Shown piece by piece: positions 1 through 9,592 of a DNA stretch of 47,460 nucleotides. The translations under genes and the position numbers were made by a program. Position 1 is the stretch's first letter. Each line of letters begins with the position of its first letter. The stretch is taken from the NCBI RefSeq assembly GCF_002837135.1, contig NZ_NWBQ01000026.1:1-47460 (forward strand), written 5' to 3'. The DNA is from Macromonas bipunctata (lineage in GTDB: Bacteria; Pseudomonadota; Gammaproteobacteria; Burkholderiales; Burkholderiaceae_C). Under the pieces are notes generated by a model. The model was not told the origin of the DNA. It saw only the letters and a list, made by a program, of their open reading frames with translations, and searched no databases.

Positions 1-2
1 GC

Positions 3-490
3 GACAAGCTGGAAGGGCGCTGGTACCGCAACCATGAGCTGGAACTGGCCAAAGCGCAGCGCGCCCGAAAGAAAAAACGGGTCAAGGCGATCCACGCCAA
101 GATCAAAAATCAGCGTAAAGACGCGCTGCACAAATTCAGCACCGAGATGGTGCGACAAAACGCCGCCATCTTCGTGGGCGACGTGGCCAGCGCCAAGCTG
201 GTCAAGACCACCATGGCCAAAAGCACGTTGGACGCGGGCTGGGCCATGCTGAAAACCATGTTGGAACAAAAGAGCCATCAGGCCGGTGTGGTGTTCGAGG
301 TCGTGAACGAAGCGTATTCAACCCAGACTTGCTCGTGCTGCGGGGCTATCCCCGCCAGCAGTCCGAAAGGTAGGGCGGGTTTGCGAATAAGGGAATGGAC
401 GTGCAGCGAATGCGGAGCGGTACACGACCGCGACGTGAACGCGGCCAAAAACATTCTCGCGGCGGGGCATCGCCGTCTGGCAGCAGGAAT

Positions 491-503
<13 letters not shown>
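3..503 (+). CDS. tnpB: TnpB-like IS200/IS605 (OrfB) RNA-guided nuclease, 5' end outside window
   Basis: This is the C-terminal part (about 166 residues) of an IS200/IS605 accessory protein of the TnpB/OrfB family; the frame is open from position 3 and the start lies upstream of the window. Visible features are a basic helix rich in Lys/Arg, a zinc ribbon formed by CSCC and CSEC pairs, and the RuvC-III motif HDRDVNAAKNIL that supplies the last catalytic Asp. The strand that normally reads IVVEDL (RuvC-II Glu) reads IFVGDV here, so Gly replaces the usual Glu, while a Glu appears in VNEAYSTQTC just before the ribbon. Known of the family: TnpB is guided by an RNA made from the transposon right end. 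The stop codon lies inside the right-end hairpin. No TnpA is visible. Family assignment is secure; activity is unknown. Confidence 0.9.
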
Positions 504-2030
<1,527 letters not shown>

Positions 2031-2057
2031 TTCCGCGTCAACCTTTTTGGCCTAAAA

Positions 2058-2094
2058 AAACCTCCGTCTGATGTCATCGGCGGAGGTTTCCTCG
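2058..2094 (+). terminator. Rho-independent-type terminator after guaB
   Basis: AAACCTCCG (2058-2066) pairs perfectly with CGGAGGTTT (2081-2089) around a 14-base loop; the downstream tract is T-rich but interrupted (TTTCCTCGTTTTTA). Its 3' arm contains GGAGG (2083-2087), 12 bases before the next start codon, so the terminator may double as the ribosome site of the restriction-modification gene. Confidence 0.7.
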
Positions 2095-2099
2095 TTTTT

Positions 2100-5000
2100 A
2101 TGATCGACTCTCAAAACTTTCGCACATTGCTGGTTCACTTGGGCTTTGAGCAGGATCACAGCTCCGTGACCACGCTGTGGCGCAAGCGGCTGGGGCCAGA
2201 CGGCGCGCTGGCGCTGGCGGTTGATTTTGGCAAGGAAGAAATCATTTACGCCGAGGCGCAGGGCCTGAACGTCCACCAGCGCCAGACCTGCAATTTTGCC
2301 GCCGCTGAAAACGCGGTGGTGTTCGAGTGTGTGTACCGCCTGTTGGACAAAGGCTACAAACCCGAGCACATTGAGCTCGAACCTGAATGGTCGCTGGGGC
2401 ACGGCAGCAAAAGCGGACGGGCCGATATTCTGGTGCGTGACCAGCAAGGCGCGGCGCTGCTCATCATCGAGTGCAAGACCACAGGCCGCGAATTTAACAA
2501 GGCCTGGAAAGACACCCTGGCCGACGGCGCACAACTGTTCAGCTACGTGGAGCAGGAAAAAGCCACCCAGTTCATCTGCCTGTACGCCAGCGAATGGGAT
2601 GCCAAAGCTGGAACACTGCACACCTTCCAGGAGATAGTATCGGTCAAGGACAACCCGCAAATTTTGCAAGACAACCCTGGTGCATTGTCGTTTGCTGCCG
2701 CCAGCAATGCCCGAGAACGTTTCAAGGTTTGGAAAGAGACCTACGCCCAAGAATCGACCCAAACCGGTATTTTTGAAGGCAACATCCTGCCTTACCAGAT
2801 TGGCAAGAACAAGTACACGCTGGCCAACGACACCAAACCGCTCAAAGCCATCGATATCAAGGGCGCCTACCACCGCTTCCGTACCGTCCTGCGCAAGCAC
2901 AACGTCTCGCGGCGCGAGAACGCCTTTGAGGTTCTCGTCAATTTGTTCGTCTGCAAAATTGTCGATGAAACCGAAAACCCGAACGACCTCAAGTTCTACT
3001 GGAAAGGCATTGCCTACGACAACTATTTCGATCTGGTCGATCGCTTGCAGTCGCTCTACAAGACGGGCATGAGCCGTTTTCTGGGGCAGGACATTGTCTA
3101 TGTCAGCAACGACGACATCGAAAACGCCTTCTGGCCGGTCAAGAACCAGCGCAGCGCCGTCCGGGAAGAAATCCGGCGCCTGTTCCGGCAACTCAAGTTT
3201 TTCAAGGGGCTGGATTTTGAATTCATCAAGGTCTTCAACCAGACCTATTTTGACAAGAACGCCAAGATCCTGATCGAAATCATCCAGATGTGGCAAGGCT
3301 TGCGCCTGACGGGCAGCAGCCAGAACCAGTTTCTGGGCGACATGTTCGAGTATTTCCTCGACAACGGCATCAAGCAAAGCGAAGGTCAGTTTTTTACCCC
3401 GGTGCCGATTTGCAAGTTCATTGTGTCGGCCTTGCCGCTGGAACGGCTCATCGCCGACAGCCACGAACCCTTGCGCGCGATCGACTACGCCTGTGGTTCC
3501 GGGCATTTTTTGACCGAATACGCGGCCCAGTTGCCCGCATTGCTGCACAGCGTCAAGCAACAAGACGATGCCCGGCCCTGGTTCAGCCAGATCTACGGCA
3601 TTGAAAAAGAAGACCGACTGGCCAAGGTGGCCAAGGTCTCGGCGTTCATGTACGGCTTCAACGACGTTCACATTCTGGACGCCGACGCGCTGGTGCAACA
3701 CCCCGACATTGCCGAGGAAGGCCACGATGTGCTGGTGGCCAACCCGCCGTTTGCGGTGGAAGATTTTCTGCAAACCGTGCCGGAACAGGAACGCCAACGC
3801 TACACGCTGCTGGACAGCGTGAACGACCTGGGCAACAAGAACGTGCAGTGCTTCTTTCTGGAACGCGCGCAGCAGTTGCTCAAGCCCAGCGGGGTGGTGG
3901 GCGTGATTGTGCCCAGCTCCATCTTGAGCAACACCGACGGCATGCACGTGGCCACGCGCCAGATCCTGCTCCAGTATTTTGATTTTGTGGCCATCACCGA
4001 GCTGGGCGGCAGCACGTTTGGCAAGACCGGCACCAACACGGTGGTGCTGTTCCTGCGCCGCAAGCCGCAACGCCCGGAACCGGCGCTGCACTTCAGCAAC
4101 CGCAGCCTGGACTTTTTTGACGACTGGGCCAGGGAGCTGGCGCAAGAACACAGCGGCGAATACCTGGACTTGAACGACGTGCGCCACTACTGCGCCCACG
4201 TGGGGCTGGAGTTTGAAGCCTACCAAGGCCTGCTGCGCAACGCCCCCGAGGTGGCCTTGCTGGACACCGAACCTTTCAAGGACTACCGGCGCGCCTTTGA
4301 CGAGAGCAACCACACCAAGAAACTGCGCGCCAGCAAGGACTTTGGCAAAAAGCCCGCGCCGGAACAAGAGGCCGAATTGCACACGCGGTTCGTGGCCTAT
4401 TGCCGCCAGCAGGAACAGACCAAGCTGTACTACTACCTGCTGGCGCACCGCAACCCCACGCCGGTGCTGCTGATCAAGGGGCCGAGCGACAACAAGGAAC
4501 AGCAGCAGTTTCTGGGCTACGAATGGAGTGGGGCCAAGGGGCAGGAAGGCATACGTTACGCGGGCGGCGATTCGGTGCACAACATTGTGACCCCGCTGTT
4601 TGACCCCCAGAGCCGCGACAACACCGAAAAACTCAGCTACCTGGTGCGGCAGAATTTTGACGGCCAGCCGGTGGTGGTGCCCGACAGCCTGCAAGCCTAT
4701 GTCACACAGACGCGGCTGGTGGATTTGCTGGAATTTGGGCGGGTGGAGTTTGATGCAGCCATCTCTTTGAGTTCAAAAAATTCATCTATTTCTGTTGAAA
4801 CTCAATGGCCGCTGATCAAGATAGGAGATATTTTTGAAACTGCTTCCGGTGGAACTCCACTATCTACAGAGAGTCAATTCTACAAAGATGGAAAGATTCC
4901 TTGGGTCAACAGTGGAGAAGTTCGATCAGGTTTAATTATTAGCACGGAAAACCACATTACAGAACTTGGGCTTAAAAATTCATCTGCAAAAATATTTCCA

Positions 5001-5891
5001 AAAAACACTGTTTTGGTTGCCATGTATGGTGCCACAGCAGGTCAGGTTGGAATTCTTGGCATCGAGGCATCAACCAATCAAGCTGTTTGCGGAATTTTTC
5101 CGAACGAAAAGGTTTACTCAGTATATCTGTTTAATTTTTTATCAACTCAACTAGACCAACTTCTTGGACTAAGATCAGGTATTGCTCGATTAAATTTATC
5201 TCAAGAAAAAATTCGGAATTTTAGAATTCCCGTTCCTCCACTGAACATTCAGCAACAAATCGTCGCTGAATGCGAGGCCGTGGACAAGGCGGTCGAACAG
5301 GCCCAGACCGACATCCAGAACGCCCAACAGGCCATTGCCGACGCATTCGCCACAGCGGCACAGGCCGCGCACCGCGAAGTGCGGCTAGCCAATGTGGAGC
5401 TGTTCGACATTTTCATTGGCAAGCGTGTCCTCAAAAGCCAGATCACCAGCGACACCTCGGCCACGCCGGTGTACAGCGCCAACGTGCTTAGCCCGTTTGG
5501 TTACACCCACAACCGCTTGATCGAAGACTTTTCCCGTGCGTCGGTGCTGTGGGGCATTGATGGCGACTGGATGGTCAACCTGATCCCGGCCAACGCACCG
5601 TTTTACCCCACCGACCACTGTGGCGTGGTGCGCGTCAAAGCCGGGGCCGATATTCACCCGCGCTACCTGGCCATGGCGCTGGAGCAGGAAGGCCGTCGGG
5701 TACGGTTCAGCCGCAGCAACCGCGCCAAGACCGAAGCCATCAGGAGCCTGAAACTGCTGATCCCCGATCTGGATTTGCAGCAAAATCTTGACACCGTGGC
5801 CACCCAGGCCGAAGCCGCCATCGCAGCGGCCCAGACTATCATCGACGCCGCACCGGCCCAGAAACAGGCCATCCTCCAGAACTACCTTTAA
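2100..5891 (+). CDS. Single-chain restriction-modification protein (nuclease, N6-adenine methyltransferase and HsdS-like specificity parts)
   Basis: This 1263-residue protein joins three parts usually seen in type I or type IIB/IIG enzymes. Residues about 60-160 form an HSDR_N-type PD-(D/E)XK nuclease, with D109 in GRADILV and E124-x-K126 in IIECKT. Residues about 250-720 are an HsdM-like adenine methyltransferase, with GQFFTP near 429, the SAM motif DYACGSGHF at 462-470 and the catalytic NPPF at 548-551. From about 885 to the end there are two HsdS-type target-recognition modules, each followed by a helical spacer; the first spacer follows [12 protein letters not shown] and the second ends the protein. 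It presumably methylates and cleaves DNA at a bipartite site. The stretch coding for the first recognition module (about 4755-5265) is strikingly AT-rich. It lies alone between guaB and guaA, as an inserted cassette would. No separate hsdR, hsdM or hsdS is present. Specificity cannot be read from the sequence. Confidence 0.9.
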   Translation: MIDSQNFRTLLVHLGFEQDHSSVTTLWRKRLGPDGALALAVDFGKEEIIYAEAQGLNVHQRQTCNFAAAENAVVFECVYRLLDKGYKPEHIELEPEWSLGHGSKSGRADILVRDQQGAALLIIECKTTGREFNKAWKDTLADGAQLFSYVEQEKATQFICLYASEWDAKAGTLHTFQEIVSVKDNPQILQDNPGALSFAAASNARERFKVWKETYAQESTQTGIFEGNILPYQIGKNKYTLANDTKPLKAIDIKGAYHRFRTVLRKHNVSRRENAFEVLVNLFVCKIVDETENPNDLKFYWKGIAYDNYFDLVDRLQSLYKTGMSRFLGQDIVYVSNDDIENAFWPVKNQRSAVREEIRRLFRQLKFFKGLDFEFIKVFNQTYFDKNAKILIEIIQMWQGLRLTGSSQNQFLGDMFEYFLDNGIKQSEGQFFTPVPICKFIVSALPLERLIADSHEPLRAIDYACGSGHFLTEYAAQLPALLHSVKQQDDARPWFSQIYGIEKEDRLAKVAKVSAFMYGFNDVHILDADALVQHPDIAEEGHDVLVANPPFAVEDFLQTVPEQERQRYTLLDSVNDLGNKNVQCFFLERAQQLLKPSGVVGVIVPSSILSNTDGMHVATRQILLQYFDFVAITELGGSTFGKTGTNTVVLFLRRKPQRPEPALHFSNRSLDFFDDWARELAQEHSGEYLDLNDVRHYCAHVGLEFEAYQGLLRNAPEVALLDTEPFKDYRRAFDESNHTKKLRASKDFGKKPAPEQEAELHTRFVAYCRQQEQTKLYYYLLAHRNPTPVLLIKGPSDNKEQQQFLGYEWSGAKGQEGIRYAGGDSVHNIVTPLFDPQSRDNTEKLSYLVRQNFDGQPVVVPDSLQAYVTQTRLVDLLEFGRVEFDAAISLSSKNSSISVETQWPLIKIGDIFETASGGTPLSTESQFYKDGKIPWVNSGEVRSGLIISTENHITELGLKNSSAKIFPKNTVLVAMYGATAGQVGILGIEASTNQAVCGIFPNEKVYSVYLFNFLSTQLDQLLGLRSGIARLNLSQEKIRNFRIPVPPLNIQQQIVAECEAVDKAVEQAQTDIQNAQQAIADAFATAAQAAHREVRLANVELFDIFIGKRVLKSQITSDTSATPVYSANVLSPFGYTHNRLIEDFSRASVLWGIDGDWMVNLIPANAPFYPTDHCGVVRVKAGADIHPRYLAMALEQEGRRVRFSRSNRAKTEAIRSLKLLIPDLDLQQNLDTVATQAEAAIAAAQTIIDAAPAQKQAILQNYL

Positions 5892-5908
5892 CTGCTCGCA
5901 ACACACCC

Positions 5909-7525
5909 ATGAACCACCAGAAAATCCTCATCCTCGATTTCGGCTCCCAGGTCACGCAACTGATTGCACGCCGTGTGCGCGAAGCCCATGTGTACTGCGA
6001 AGTGCATCCGTGCGACGTGACCAGCGACTGGGTGCGCGACTACGCTGCCGATGGCCAGCTCAAGGGCGTGATTTTGTCGGGCAGCCACGCCAGTGTGTAC
6101 GAGGTGGACGACCGTGCGCCCGATGCCGTGTTCGAGCTGGGCGTGCCAGTGCTGGGCATCTGTTACGGCATGCAGACCATGGCCACGCAGCTGGGCGGCA
6201 AGGTGGAAGGCTCGCACACGCGCGAGTTCGGTTACGCCGAAGTGCGTGCCCACGGCCAGAGCGGCTTGCTGGATGGCATTGTGGACTTCCACACGCCCGA
6301 AGGCGACAACATGCTCAAGGTGTGGATGAGCCACGGCGACAAAGTGACCGCACTGCCGCCGGGCTTTGAAGTGATGGCCTCCACCCCCAGCTGCCCGATT
6401 GCGGGCATGGCCGACGAAGCGCGCAAGTTCTACGCGGTGCAGTTCCACCCCGAAGTCACGCACACCGTCAAGGGCCGCGAGCTGCTGGAACGCTTTGTGC
6501 TGGACATCTGCGGCACGCGCGCCGACTGGGTGATGCGCGACCACATCGAAGAGGCCGTGGCCAAGATCCGCGAGCAGGTGGGCGAGGAGGAAGTGATCCT
6601 CGGTTTGTCCGGCGGTGTGGATTCGTCGGTGGCTGCGGCGCTGATCCACCGCGCCATTGGCGAGCAGCTGACCTGCGTGTTTGTGGACCATGGCCTGCTG
6701 CGCCTCAACGAAGGCGACATGGTGATGGACATGTTCGCGGGCAAGCTCAACGCCAAGGTGATCCGCGTCGACGCCAGCGAGCTGTTCCTCGGTCAGCTGG
6801 CCGGCGTCACCGACCCGGAGAAGAAGCGCAAGATCATCGGCGGCCTGTTCGTTGATGTCTTCAAGGCCGAGGCCGCCAAGCTCAAGGCCGCCGGCAATGG
6901 CGCCAAGGGTGCCACCTTCCTGGCCCAGGGCACAATCTACCCGGATGTGATCGAGTCGGGCGGCGCCAAGAGCAAGAAGGCCGTCACCATCAAGAGCCAC
7001 CACAACGTCGGCGGTCTGCCCGAACAGCTCGGCCTCAAGCTGCTGGAGCCGCTGCGCGACCTGTTCAAGGACGAGGTGCGCGAGCTGGGCGTTGCGCTGG
7101 GCCTGCCGCACGACATGGTGTACCGCCATCCCTTCCCGGGTCCGGGCCTGGGCGTGCGCATTTTGGGCGAGGTCAAGCCCGAGTACGCCAAGCTGCTGCA
7201 GCGTGCCGACGCGATCTTCATCGAGGAGCTGCGCTCCACCATCGACCCGGTCAGCGGCAAGAGCTGGTACGACCTGACCAGCCAGGCCTTCACGGTGTTC
7301 CTGCCGGTCAAGAGCGTGGGCGTGATGGGCGATGGCCGTACCTACGATTATGTGGTGGCACTGCGCGCGGTCTGCACCAGCGACTTCATGACCGCCGACT
7401 GGGCCGAGCTGCCGTACAGCCTGCTCAAGCGTGTGTCGGGCCGCATCATCAACGAGGTGCGTGGCATCAACCGCGTGACCTACGATGTGAGCTCCAAGCC
7501 GCCAGCGACGATCGAGTGGGAATGA
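5909..7525 (+). CDS. guaA: GMP synthase (glutamine-hydrolysing)
   Basis: GuaA converts XMP to GMP using ATP and ammonia from glutamine. The 538-residue protein has a class I glutamine amidotransferase domain with the nucleophile Cys near residue 85 in GICYGMQTM and the His-Glu of QFHPEVTHT near 179. It then has an ATP-pyrophosphatase domain with the P-loop SGGVDSS near residue 235, and the C-terminal dimerisation domain ending [14 protein letters not shown]. It starts 17 bases after the restriction-modification gene; no clear ribosome site was seen before the ATG. It is followed directly by tadA with one base between stop and start, suggesting an operon guaA-tadA-ldcA. Length and motifs are normal. 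Confidence 0.98.
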   Translation: MNHQKILILDFGSQVTQLIARRVREAHVYCEVHPCDVTSDWVRDYAADGQLKGVILSGSHASVYEVDDRAPDAVFELGVPVLGICYGMQTMATQLGGKVEGSHTREFGYAEVRAHGQSGLLDGIVDFHTPEGDNMLKVWMSHGDKVTALPPGFEVMASTPSCPIAGMADEARKFYAVQFHPEVTHTVKGRELLERFVLDICGTRADWVMRDHIEEAVAKIREQVGEEEVILGLSGGVDSSVAAALIHRAIGEQLTCVFVDHGLLRLNEGDMVMDMFAGKLNAKVIRVDASELFLGQLAGVTDPEKKRKIIGGLFVDVFKAEAAKLKAAGNGAKGATFLAQGTIYPDVIESGGAKSKKAVTIKSHHNVGGLPEQLGLKLLEPLRDLFKDEVRELGVALGLPHDMVYRHPFPGPGLGVRILGEVKPEYAKLLQRADAIFIEELRSTIDPVSGKSWYDLTSQAFTVFLPVKSVGVMGDGRTYDYVVALRAVCTSDFMTADWAELPYSLLKRVSGRIINEVRGINRVTYDVSSKPPATIEWE

Positions 7526-7526
7526 T

Positions 7527-8624
7527 TTGAGCCCAGACGATGTCTGGATGCGGCTGGCGCTGGAACAGGCGCGCCAGGCGCAGCAACGCGGTGAGGTGCC
7601 CGTGGGCGCGGTGCTGGTGCGGGGTGGCGAGGCGCTGGCGCTGGGCCACAACCAGCCCATTGCCAGCCACGACCCCACTGCCCACGCCGAGATGCTGGCC
7701 TTGCGCGCCGGAGCGCAGCGGCTGGGCAACTACCGACTGGAGGATTGCGAACTGTACGTGACGCTGGAGCCGTGCGCCATGTGTGCGCAAGCCATGCTGC
7801 ACGCGCGCTTGAAGCGGGTGGTGTTTGGTGCCACCGAGCCCAAAACCGGTGCCGCTGGTTCGGTGCTGGACCTATTCGCCTTGCCCCAACTCAACCACCA
7901 GACGGCGGTGCAGGGCGGGGTGTTGGCCGATGAATGCACGGCGGTACTGCAAGGTTTTTTCAGGGAACGACGCCAGCAGGCGCAGCAGCAGGCCCAGCCC
8001 TTGCGTCAGGATGCCTTGCGCACGCCCGAGGCACGCTTTGCGCCGGTGTGGGAAGCGTGGCCCCATTGGCAGCCGCACCGCCAGTACCAGCACAGCTTGC
8101 CCGCGCTGGAGGGCTTGCGCTGGCACACGCTGGACATACCCCCCTGCGCACAAGGGGATCATGGCGTCGGCACGCCAGCGGTGCCGGTGTGGCTGGCGCT
8201 GCACAGCCCGGACGGCTGGTGGCCACAATGCGCGGTCTGGGCACAACAGCAAACCCAAGCCGGTAGCCGGGTGCTGCTGCCGGATCTGATCGGCTTTGGC
8301 CAGAGCGACAAGCCCAAGAAATGGCGCTGGCACACGCTGGAACGCCACGCCCACATTCTGGTGCAGTGGTTGCAGCAACTCGGGCTGGACACTCCCGGCG
8401 CGGTGCGCTTGGCGGTGGCACCCGGACAGTGGCAATTGGCGCGTACCTTGCAGGCGCTGTTGCCTAACAGCATCGCCGGGGCGGTGGCCATCCCTACCCG
8501 GCAACTGTGGCAGGGTTGCCCGCCAGCGTGGCACCACCTGCCGTACCCCGACGCCGGGCACCGTGCGGCCCAGCGCGCCTGGCAGCTGGCAGGGTGGGGC
8601 ACCGATGCGCCCACTGGTCAATAA
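7527..8624 (+). CDS. tadA: tRNA adenosine(34) deaminase TadA fused to a degenerate alpha/beta-hydrolase-like domain
   Basis: Residues 1 to about 150 are a complete TadA: zinc ligand and proton-shuttle motif HAE near 53-55 and PCAMC near 82-86. The known role is A-to-I editing of the wobble base of tRNA-Arg(ACG). Residues about 170-365 are an extra domain whose VLLPDLIGFGQSDKP stretch resembles the strand-loop of haloalkane-dehalogenase-type alpha/beta hydrolases. Where a nucleophile elbow (GxSxG or HDWGG) would be expected the sequence reads VAPGQW, so catalysis looks lost. The start is TTG at 7527, chosen because GAGTGGG stands 6 bases upstream and the residues before ATG 7548 fit the family; ATG 7548 is the alternative. 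The gene follows guaA and precedes ldcA by 7 bases. The role of the tail is unknown. Confidence 0.9.
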   Translation: MSPDDVWMRLALEQARQAQQRGEVPVGAVLVRGGEALALGHNQPIASHDPTAHAEMLALRAGAQRLGNYRLEDCELYVTLEPCAMCAQAMLHARLKRVVFGATEPKTGAAGSVLDLFALPQLNHQTAVQGGVLADECTAVLQGFFRERRQQAQQQAQPLRQDALRTPEARFAPVWEAWPHWQPHRQYQHSLPALEGLRWHTLDIPPCAQGDHGVGTPAVPVWLALHSPDGWWPQCAVWAQQQTQAGSRVLLPDLIGFGQSDKPKKWRWHTLERHAHILVQWLQQLGLDTPGAVRLAVAPGQWQLARTLQALLPNSIAGAVAIPTRQLWQGCPPAWHHLPYPDAGHRAAQRAWQLAGWGTDAPTGQ

Positions 8625-8631
8625 TCCATCC

Positions 8632-9567
8632 ATGGCACACATTTACATTTATTCGCCCAGCGGTGCTGTGCGCGACAAGGCGGGCTTCAAGCGCGGCGTC
8701 AAACGCCTGCAAGCGTTGGGGCACGAGGTGGAAATCGACCCCGATGCGCTGGCCAGCCACACCCGCTTTGCGGGCGACGACGCTACGCGCCTGGCCGCCA
8801 TCGAGCGCGCAGCCCGCAGCGGTGCCGATTTGGCCATGACCAGCCGGGGCGGCTATGGCCTGACGCGCCTGCTGCCGCAGCTGCCCTATGCCGCGCTGGA
8901 CACTGCGGTCAAGCATGGCACCCAGTTCATTGGCCTGAGCGATTTCACCGCGCTGCAGCTGGCGCTGCTGGCTCAGACCGGCACGGCCACCTGGGCCGGC
9001 CCCGCGTTGCTGGAAGACTTTGCCTGCCCGGCAGATGAAGAACCCGACGAGATCATGCAAGCGTGCCTGGACGACCTGCTGCAAGGCGTGGGCGAGGGCA
9101 CGGGCTGGCGCCTGCCGCTGTCGGACTTGCGCGCACACCCGCAGCTGGTGCAGGAGGAGGGCTGGAGCATCGACCAGGCCACGCTGTGGGGGGGCAACCT
9201 GTCGGTGCTATGCGCGCTGCTGGGCACGCCGTATTTTCCGCAGATCGAGGGTGGCATCCTGTTTGTGGAGGACGTGAACGAGCACCCCTACCGCATCGAG
9301 CGCATGCTGACCCAGTTGCTGTACGCGGGCGTGCTGGCGCGGCAGCAGGCAATTGTGCTGGGCCAGTTCAACCGCTACCAGCTCACGCCGCACGACAAGG
9401 GCTACAAGCTGGCCACGGTGGTGGACTGGCTGCGCAGCCAGCTCGACATTCCAGTGCTGACCGGCTTGCCATTTGGCCACGTGCCGACCAAGGTGGTGCT
9501 GCCCGTGGGCCTGCCGGTGCAACTGCTGGTGCAAGGGCGCGACGCGCTGGTGTTCTGGGGCGACTGA
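8632..9567 (+). CDS. ldcA: Muramoyltetrapeptide (LD-)carboxypeptidase, S66 family
   Basis: This 311-residue protein matches the S66 LD-carboxypeptidases, which remove the terminal D-Ala from muropeptide tetrapeptides during cell-wall recycling. The Ser-Glu-His triad is visible: S103 in GLSDFTALQ, Glu near 213 in FVEDVNEHPY, and His near 283 in LPFGHVPTK. WGGNLSVL precedes the Glu strand as in the family. No signal peptide is seen, fitting a cytoplasmic recycling enzyme. An open frame extends further upstream, but that part overlaps tadA and shows no family similarity, so ATG 8632, 7 bases after the tadA stop, was chosen. It ends 25 bases from the convergent cyanophycin synthetase gene, with no hairpin between them. 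Confidence 0.92.
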   Translation: MAHIYIYSPSGAVRDKAGFKRGVKRLQALGHEVEIDPDALASHTRFAGDDATRLAAIERAARSGADLAMTSRGGYGLTRLLPQLPYAALDTAVKHGTQFIGLSDFTALQLALLAQTGTATWAGPALLEDFACPADEEPDEIMQACLDDLLQGVGEGTGWRLPLSDLRAHPQLVQEEGWSIDQATLWGGNLSVLCALLGTPYFPQIEGGILFVEDVNEHPYRIERMLTQLLYAGVLARQQAIVLGQFNRYQLTPHDKGYKLATVVDWLRSQLDIPVLTGLPFGHVPTKVVLPVGLPVQLLVQGRDALVFWGD

Positions 9568-9592
9568 AGCCGCCCCCCTTTGAAAACGTCCG

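Noticed and set aside
2052-4694. 880-residue minus-strand open frame over the restriction-modification gene
   Set aside because: Low-complexity His/Gln/Val-rich translation mirrors the GC-rich coding strand, and no domain is recognisable.
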